NCBI GenBank assembly: GCA_024235755.1
Contig: JACKLV010000025.1
Location: forward strand, 1-11,234
Direction: 5' to 3'
DNA: 11,234 nt
Source of the DNA: Burkholderiales bacterium
GTDB taxonomy: Bacteria; Pseudomonadota; Gammaproteobacteria; Burkholderiales; Nitrosomonadaceae
In this document: one piece after another, positions 7,097 through 11,234 of the stretch
Layout of the letters: the number at the start of each line of letters is the position of its first letter
Position numbering within the stretch: position 1 is the first letter of the stretch
Position numbers and translations under genes: made by a program
Notes under the pieces: model-generated
What the model was told of the DNA's origin: nothing
What the model saw: the letters and a program-made list of their open reading frames with translations, nothing else
Database searches by the model: none

Positions 7097-8356
7097 TCAG
7101 ACTCTTTTCATGGAATCGAAGAAGTCGGCATTGTTTTTGGTCGCTTTGATTTTATCCAGCAGGAAGGCCATGGCATCCATGTCATCCATTGGGTGCAGCA
7201 ATTTGCGCAAAACCCAGATTTTCTGCAGTACGTCTGGCTCAATCAACAGCTCTTCCCTGCGAGTTCCGGAGCGATTGACGTTGATAGCGGGGTAAATGCG
7301 TTTTTCGGCCATGCGGCGTTCGAGATGTATCTCCATATTGCCCGTGCCTTTGAATTCTTCGTAGATCACATCATCCATGCGCGAGCCGGTGTCGATCAAC
7401 GCGGTTGCGATAATTGTCAGCGAACCGCCTTCTTCGATATTCCGTGCGGCACCGAAAAAGCGTTTGGGTCGCTGCAGCGCATTGGCATCGACACCGCCTG
7501 TCAGGACCTTGCCGGAAGCCGGCGCAACCGTATTGTAAGCGCGCGCAAGCCGAGTAATCGAATCGAGTAGAATAACAACGTCTTTTTTATGCTCAACTAA
7601 GCGTTTGGCTTTCTCGATGACCATATCCGCTACCTGCACATGGCGCATGGCTGCTTCGTCAAATGTGGATGAAACCACTTCTCCTCTGACGGAGCGGATC
7701 ATTTCCGTGACTTCTTCGGGGCGTTCGTCAATCAGCAGAACCATCAGAATAACTTCAGGGTAATTCGCTGCGATAGAATGTGCTATATGCTGCAGCATTA
7801 CCGTTTTTCCCGATTTCGGGCTGGCAACCAGCAAGCCCCGTTGGCCTTTACCAATAGGGGCGATCAGGTCAATGATGCGGCCGGTGATATTTTCTTCGGC
7901 TTTGATATCGCGTTCAAGCTTCAGGGGTTCAGTAGGAAATAGCGGTGTCAGGTTCTCAAACAGTATTTTATTCTTGGAATTTTCAGGAGGTTCATTGTTG
8001 ACCTTGTCGACCTTAACCAGCGCAAAGTAACGTTCGCCATCCTTGGGCGGACGAATCTCCCCGTCGATCGAATCACCTGTGTGCAGGTTGAAACGTCTTA
8101 TCTGGCTGGGTGAGATATAGATATCATCGGGCCCGGCAAGATATGAAGTGTCCGGTGAACGTAGAAAACCAAAGCCGTCCTGCAAAACCTCGAGTGTTCC
8201 TTGTCCATAAATGCTTTCTCCTTTTTTTGCCTGATTCTTCAGCAAGGCAAAAATTAGATCCTGTTTTCGCATTCTGTTGGCTCCGTCAAGTTCGTTTTCG
8301 GTGGCCATTTTGATTAATTCGGTAACGTGAAGATGTTTGAGATCAGATAAGCGCAT
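7097..8356 (-). CDS. rho: Transcription termination factor Rho
   Basis: Hexameric RNA-dependent ATPase that loads on nascent RNA and dissociates transcription complexes. The 419-residue length equals E. coli Rho and the start MRLSDLKHLHVTELI aligns with it. The N-terminal RNA-binding domain has GFGFLRSP (61-68) and the YLAGPDDIYISPSQIRRFNL block (72-91). The ATPase domain has P-loop SPKSGKT (179-185), LLIDERPEEVTEM (207-219), Walker B VILLDSITRLARAYN (261-275), and secondary RNA-site loops TGGVDANAL (286-294) and DTGSRMD (322-328). Lys181, Lys184, Arg212, Met219, Ser266 and Gly337 all match the bicyclomycin-sensitive E. coli enzyme, so no known resistance change is seen. The ribosome site is weak (AAGAG at 8368-8364). 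The trxA-rho order is conserved in proteobacteria, but an intrinsic terminator separates them, so rho probably has its own promoter in 8357-8454; I could not pick one confidently. Confidence 0.98.
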   Translation of the reverse strand: MRLSDLKHLHVTELIKMATENELDGANRMRKQDLIFALLKNQAKKGESIYGQGTLEVLQDGFGFLRSPDTSYLAGPDDIYISPSQIRRFNLHTGDSIDGEIRPPKDGERYFALVKVDKVNNEPPENSKNKILFENLTPLFPTEPLKLERDIKAEENITGRIIDLIAPIGKGQRGLLVASPKSGKTVMLQHIAHSIAANYPEVILMVLLIDERPEEVTEMIRSVRGEVVSSTFDEAAMRHVQVADMVIEKAKRLVEHKKDVVILLDSITRLARAYNTVAPASGKVLTGGVDANALQRPKRFFGAARNIEEGGSLTIIATALIDTGSRMDDVIYEEFKGTGNMEIHLERRMAEKRIYPAINVNRSGTRREELLIEPDVLQKIWVLRKLLHPMDDMDAMAFLLDKIKATKNNADFFDSMKRV

Positions 8357-8454
8357 GAAAAAGCTCTTTGATAATTAAAACCTTGAAAAGTGGAAATTTA
8401 ACGTAAACGATGAACGTCGGAAGGAAGCTGCTGATGGGATTAATATAGAGTTTG

Positions 8455-8491
8455 AAAAAAAAGAGCATCGGCGGTTAAATTGCCTGCTCTT
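8455..8491 (-). terminator. Intrinsic terminator after trxA
   Basis: On the minus strand, AAGAGCAGGC (8491-8482) pairs with GCC-GA-TGCTCTT (8472-8461), leaving a 9-base loop and a 2-base GA bulge. The 3' arm runs straight into a T run that reaches 8455. It lies about 30 bases after the trxA stop and before rho. There is no T run on the plus strand, so it acts only on trxA transcription. Confidence 0.85.
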
Positions 8492-8520
8492 GGATCAATC
8501 AGACTTTGAGCATAACCGCT

Positions 8521-8847
8521 TTATAGATGACTGTCAACAAACGCGGTGAGTTGGGACTTGGATAATGCGCCTACTTTGGTTGCTTCGATGTTACCGTCTT
8601 TAAACAGCATTAATGTCGGAATGCCTCTAATGCCATATTTGGGTGGCGTGATCTGGTTTTCATCGATATTCAGTTTGGCGATTTTGAGGCGTCCGTCATA
8701 TTCACTGGCAATCTCATCCAAAATAGGTGCAATCATCTTGCAGGGGCCGCACCATTCTGCCCAATAGTCAACTAGAACGGGCAAAGAAGATTGTAAAACC
8801 TCGGTTTCAAAATTGGCATCAGTAACGTAATGAATATGCTGACTCAT
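8521..8847 (-). CDS. trxA: Thioredoxin 1
   Basis: Cytoplasmic dithiol-disulfide oxidoreductase that reduces ribonucleotide reductase, peroxiredoxins and other partners. The 108 residues are the normal length for the family. The active site WCGPCK has Cys33 and Cys36; buried Asp27 precedes it in VDYW, and the cis-proline is Pro77 in GIPTLMLF. The KVGALSKSQL tail (91-100) matches the last strand and helix of the fold. The start is supported by GAGGA (8856-8852) just upstream of the ATG on the minus strand. It lies upstream of rho in the conserved order but has its own terminator. A TTCTTA/TAAGAA inverted repeat (8877-8893) sits in its leader. Nothing in the protein is unusual. Confidence 0.97.
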   Translation of the reverse strand: MSQHIHYVTDANFETEVLQSSLPVLVDYWAEWCGPCKMIAPILDEIASEYDGRLKIAKLNIDENQITPPKYGIRGIPTLMLFKDGNIEATKVGALSKSQLTAFVDSHL

Positions 8848-9194
8848 ATTATCCTCATTAAAAGATTATTTCCGGTTTCTTATTTTGTAAGAATGATGAT
8901 GCTAATGGTCTCAGGGGTCTTGCGAAAAGCAATGTTCGAATAAAGAGAAGCAAAAACCTGATTAGTTTGCAATCCTATATAAAAATCCGGTAAAAGGGAA
9001 GTGGCAAATGCAACGAAGTAGCTGATTTATTATCATGGCCATATAGTAAAAGGCAGGCGTTTCCTTTGGCATCAATCACAGATAATGCGCTGTCGGTTGA
9101 ATGACGAAGGCGATGCGAAAACTGCCGGGATTGTAAAGCGAATGAAGCAACTGAACAAAAACAGAAAGAGAAAACAGAAAGAATTGGAGCGTAC
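8848..9194. other. Divergent intergenic region between trxA and the glycosylase gene
   Basis: These 347 bases must hold promoters for trxA (leftward) and for the glycosylase gene (rightward). I see no near-consensus sigma-70 pair in either direction. Visible elements are the inverted repeat TTCTTA-TTTTG-TAAGAA (8877-8893), a short TTGC-GAAAA-GCAA hairpin near 8928-8940, an ATGGCCAT palindrome near 9035-9042, a 12-base tandem repeat (9158-9182), and a possible small reading frame in the right part. No RNA gene was recognised. Confidence 0.6.
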
Positions 9195-9198
9195 ATGA
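9085..9198 (+). CDS. Possible small basic protein overlapping the glycosylase start
   Basis: An ATG at 9085 opens a 37-codon frame that ends in TGA at 9196-9198, overlapping the glycosylase ATG as ATGA, the usual sign of translational coupling. The product (MRCRLNDEGD, then a very basic KRMKQLNKNRKRKQKELERT tail) would be a short charged helix. The frame stays open upstream to 9022, so a non-ATG start is possible. Against it: no ribosome site precedes the ATG, the basic tail comes from a purine-rich tandem repeat, and I recognise no family. It could be only leader sequence of the glycosylase gene. Confidence 0.22.
   Translation: MRCRLNDEGDAKTAGIVKRMKQLNKNRKRKQKELERT
9158..9182 (+). repeat. 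Tandem 12-base purine-rich repeat
   Basis: AAAACAGAAAGA occurs at 9158-9169 and again at 9171-9182, separated by a single G. The two copies are identical. They lie immediately before the ribosome site (TTGGAG, 9184-9189) of the glycosylase gene, inside the possible small frame. Slippage or a leader role are both possible. Confidence 0.6.
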
Positions 9199-9812
9199 CG
9201 CCTGACTATTGGACGCAAGCAACTCAGGAACTGGCCGGGCGGGATAGAGTGATGAAAGGCCTTGTCCAACGTTTTGATGATATTGCGCTCAAATCGCGCG
9301 GTGATGCATTTTCTACGCTTGTGCGTTCGATTGTCGGGCAGCAGATTTCCGTAAAAGCTGCTGAGAGCGTATGGCAAAAAGTCCTCAAAGCTATACCCGA
9401 TATTACGCCGCATACGATTCATGACGCCGAAGACAATGTGTTGCGCGCATGTGGCTTGTCGCTCAGGAAAATCAGCTATCTTCAGGATTTGTCGCGCCAT
9501 TTCAGGGAAGGGTTGCTGAATGTATCGACATGGGAGTCAGTCGATGACGAAGCGCTCATTGCGCAACTGGTGCGGATCAAGGGAATAGGACGCTGGACCG
9601 CTGAAATGTTCCTGATTTTTCATATGTTGCGGCCCGACGTATTGCCGCTTGATGATATCGGCCTGCAACGCGCAATCAGTCAGCATTATTTTGACAGCCG
9701 GTCCGTTGACAGAAAAGTCATGCGTGAATTGGCAAAACGCTGGCAGCCATGGCGTTCGGTTGCGACCTGGTACCTATGGCGCAGCCTGGATCCGTTGCCG
9801 GTAGAATATTGA
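9195..9812 (+). CDS. DNA-3-methyladenine glycosylase, AlkA-like (HhH-GPD)
   Basis: Base-excision repair enzyme expected to cut 3-methyladenine and related alkylated bases from DNA. The 205-residue product is a compact HhH-GPD protein. SRGDAFSTLVRSIVGQQIS (34-52) is the family's N-terminal signature with the GQQIS turn. The helix-hairpin-helix is VRIKGIGRWTAE (126-137), and catalytic Asp154 is in LPLDDIGLQRA (150-160). WQPWRSVATWYLWR (183-196) is the typical C-terminal helix. E. coli AlkA is about 282 residues and has an extra N-terminal beta domain that is absent here, so this is the shorter 3-methyladenine glycosylase 2 form. GGAG (9186-9189) supports the ATG at 9195. The possible small frame upstream overlaps this start by four bases. 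The gene is divergent from trxA and upstream of a lipoprotein gene 137 bases away. Confidence 0.93.
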   Translation: MTPDYWTQATQELAGRDRVMKGLVQRFDDIALKSRGDAFSTLVRSIVGQQISVKAAESVWQKVLKAIPDITPHTIHDAEDNVLRACGLSLRKISYLQDLSRHFREGLLNVSTWESVDDEALIAQLVRIKGIGRWTAEMFLIFHMLRPDVLPLDDIGLQRAISQHYFDSRSVDRKVMRELAKRWQPWRSVATWYLWRSLDPLPVEY

Positions 9813-9949
9813 GTGTGGTTAGTGGCTTGCAACTTGCTGGAAATCCTGCTGAGCAATATACCGATTACTGCGACATCAATTGAGCTTGATGCCGGACACT
9901 CGCGAGGGAACGACCAATTCCGTCTGGAAAGCAGCCGGATTAATCATTG

Positions 9950-10582
9950 ATGAATACAATTAAATTTTTCTTCAGACCGCTTTTTGTTTTGCTCCTGTTG
10001 AGTGGCCTGGTCGGTTGCACCAGCAATCCACCGCGCCAGCAGGATGACCTGTGTGCGGTATTCGAACAGCAACCCAACTGGTATGACTATGCCAGAGCGT
10101 CGGAAGACAAATGGGGCGTGCCGGCGCATATCCTGATGGCTTTTGTACGCCATGAATCCAGCTATCGCCACAATGCCAAACCGCCGTTTGAATGGTTCCT
10201 GTTCATTCCGCTGGGGCGGCCTTCTTCGGCTAAGGGCTATGCCCAAATCCAGGATCCGGCCTGGCAGGATTACAAGAAATCGACTAGCGGGCTATTCAAA
10301 AGCCGCTCGAACATGGCGGATGCACTGGATTTTATCGGCTGGTATAACCATAACAGCAATCAGCAGCTTGGCATTTCCAAATGGGACCCGAAGAACCTGT
10401 ACTTGGCCTACCATGAGGGTCACGGCGGCTATCGCCGCGGCACCCACCGCAATAAAAAATGGCTGCTGAATGTGGCAGGACGGGTCGATTTTACGGCGCG
10501 CGAATACGGCGCACAATTGCGCCGCTGCGATGGCCAGTTCCGCTGCCGGCACTGGTACCAGTTCTGGCCGTTTTGTAGTTAG
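9950..10582 (+). CDS. Lipoprotein with lytic transglycosylase (SLT) domain
   Basis: Predicted periplasm-facing lipoprotein of 210 residues that probably cleaves peptidoglycan glycan strands. The ATG at 9950 is preferred to the TTG just before it; it follows a weak GGA at 9937-9939. A signal helix (about 5-20) ends in lipobox LVGC with Cys23; the +2 residue is Thr, which favours the outer membrane. The SLT-like core has WGVPAHILMAFVRHESSY (55-72), where Glu69 is the likely catalytic acid, then KGYAQIQDPAW (95-105) and LYLAYHEGHGGYRRGT (150-165), all typical of family-1 lytic transglycosylases. The tail is rich in aromatic residues and cysteines (Cys193, Cys199, Cys209) that could form disulfides with each other or Cys35. 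GC content is about 60 percent in its second half, the highest in the window. It has only an SLT-size domain, with no LysM or other cell-wall-binding module. The fold is fairly sure; the exact cellular role is not. Confidence 0.85.
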   Translation: MNTIKFFFRPLFVLLLLSGLVGCTSNPPRQQDDLCAVFEQQPNWYDYARASEDKWGVPAHILMAFVRHESSYRHNAKPPFEWFLFIPLGRPSSAKGYAQIQDPAWQDYKKSTSGLFKSRSNMADALDFIGWYNHNSNQQLGISKWDPKNLYLAYHEGHGGYRRGTHRNKKWLLNVAGRVDFTAREYGAQLRRCDGQFRCRHWYQFWPFCS

Positions 10583-11144
10583 AGCGGTGTGTTGGAATCA
10601 ATAAGACTGAAGCTATTGGCAAAATTCAGGTTTTGGGGAGATAATGCCTATGTTCTTTTGTCATTAAGAATTGTGTTCCCGAAATTGAATTGCCTAAAGT
10701 CGGAATTAGTGGCGTGGTTTTTTTGCGCCCGCTGGATTTTACTGTTAGCTCCTCATCTTCGCGAAGCGAAAATAGTTCTTTTTCCCAAAGAAGGCGCGTT
10801 TCATTCAAATCAATTATTGGTCTCACTTCATGTTCATACAATGAACAAATACGATGATCAAAATACCGCCCTCTGGCTCAGACTAATTAAACAAAATAAA
10901 CAAAAATTCTTTTATGTATATGTTTGGGCGCTCAACAACGCACTTCTGAAGTTTTCTACCTTAATATTTTTTCGGAATGATTTTCTAAAGAAGGTATTAG
11001 ACTTCAGTCTATCTAATTGCTCAGTTTCTGCAAAATAAACTCGATCGTGTTGATTAAAAACCCCGCCCACAATTGGGTATTGTGCTGGATGCCCAAATCC
11101 CCTATCTTTAATACCTCTAAATAATTCGCTTTCAGGGGACAACT
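10583..11144. other. AT-rich stretch without a recognised gene
   Basis: About 560 bases follow the SLT lipoprotein. GC falls to roughly 28-38 percent in the lines I counted near 10861-10980. A frame from a GTG at 10589 stays open to 11038 (149 codons, hydrophobic and Phe/Leu/Lys-rich), but it has no good ribosome site and no recognisable motif; a 71-codon minus-strand frame (10841-10626) is equally unconvincing. Inverted repeats are TGTTCAT-ACA-ATGAACA (10831-10847), a TTCGC-GAA-GCGAA hairpin (10758-10770) and CACAAT-TGGGT-ATTGTG (11068-11084). No transposase, tRNA or repeat-family remnant was recognised. Confidence 0.5.
11068..11084. promoter_or_regulatory. Inverted repeat upstream of the last gene, possible operator
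   Basis: CACAAT and ATTGTG are separated by five bases, about 60 bases before the ATG at 11145. A weak promoter-like pair, TTGTGC (11081-11086) and TATCTT (11104-11109) with a 17-base spacer, overlaps its right arm. A short repeat like this can occur by chance, so the regulatory reading is tentative. Confidence 0.25.
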
Positions 11145-11234
11145 ATGAATCCACTACACTCAATCAAAGGCACGATTGCCATCGGTTTTATTCTAGCAAT
11201 TGCTATTGCTTTCGGGTTAGGAAACGGTCTGGGT
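11145..11234 (+). CDS. Partial CDS, N-terminus of a membrane-anchored protein
   Basis: Only the first 30 codons are in the window; the gene continues past the right edge. The ATG at 11145 follows an excellent ribosome site, AGGGGA (11134-11139), five bases away. The start reads MNPLHSIKG followed by a hydrophobic stretch (about 10-25) ending in GLGNGLG, so it has an N-terminal membrane anchor or an uncleaved signal. The basic residue before the hydrophobic run suits an N-in orientation. There is no lipobox in the visible part. I do not recognise the family from so few residues. Confidence 0.65.
   Translation, partial: MNPLHSIKGTIAIGFILAIAIAFGLGNGLG

Noticed and set aside
8877..8893. TTCTTA/TAAGAA inverted repeat in the trxA leader as an operator
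   Set aside because: Six-base arms in an AT-rich leader are expected by chance; there is no second site and no known regulator match.
8975..9196. 73-codon minus-strand frame in the trxA/glycosylase gap
   Set aside because: Serine- and leucine-rich product with no motif; its start lies inside the glycosylase start region and it looks like the antisense of purine-rich leader sequence.
9829..9865. TTGCTG/TATACC promoter pair for the SLT lipoprotein gene
   Set aside because: Spacing is 17 bases but the hexamers match consensus at only three and four positions.
10589..11038. 149-codon GTG-initiated frame after the SLT gene
   Set aside because: No ribosome site, no motif, and the AT-rich, Phe/Leu/Lys-rich composition is that of translated non-coding DNA. 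I described the region but did not call a gene.

Overview
The window looks like ordinary chromosome from a Gram-negative proteobacterium. It is most likely a betaproteobacterium, perhaps in the Nitrosomonas/Nitrosospira group. That placement is an inference from protein character, mixed GC content and gene neighbourhoods (trxA-rho, the Pro-Arg-His tRNA cluster), not from a marker gene. I see no phage, insertion sequence, CRISPR array or obvious new defence or biosynthetic locus.

Layout. Positions 120-3596 (+) hold a compact three-gene signalling operon: a GlrK/QseE-type histidine kinase, a small QseG-like lipoprotein, and a GlrR/QseF-type sigma-54 activator. Its central parts are clearly AT-richer than the genes that follow. 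Convergent to it is acnA (3618-6476, -), an aconitase with an unusually long linker before the first cluster cysteine. Upstream of acnA is a minus-strand tRNA operon transcribed Pro(UGG)-Arg(UCU)-His(GUG). It has a near-consensus sigma-70 promoter and a strong hairpin in the Arg-His spacer. Next come rho (7097-8356, -) and trxA (8521-8847, -), separated by a good intrinsic terminator. A 347-base divergent region follows; its right end contains a possible small reading frame that overlaps the start of an AlkA-like DNA glycosylase gene (9195-9812, +). Then comes a lipoprotein with a lytic-transglycosylase (SLT) fold (9950-10582, +). After it lies an AT-rich stretch of about 560 bases with no recognisable gene, and finally the first 30 codons of a membrane-anchored protein that runs off the right edge (11145 onward).

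How the genes work together. The kinase, lipoprotein and regulator should form one envelope-to-sigma-54 signalling chain, with the lipoprotein as a likely sensor accessory. The other genes are housekeeping: TCA cycle, translation, transcription termination, thiol redox, alkylation repair and cell-wall turnover. The most useful leads are the targets of the GlrK-GlrR system in a lineage without the enterobacterial glmY context, the aconitase insertion, the tRNA spacer hairpin, the repeated element over the tRNA promoter, and the possible small gene in front of the glycosylase.
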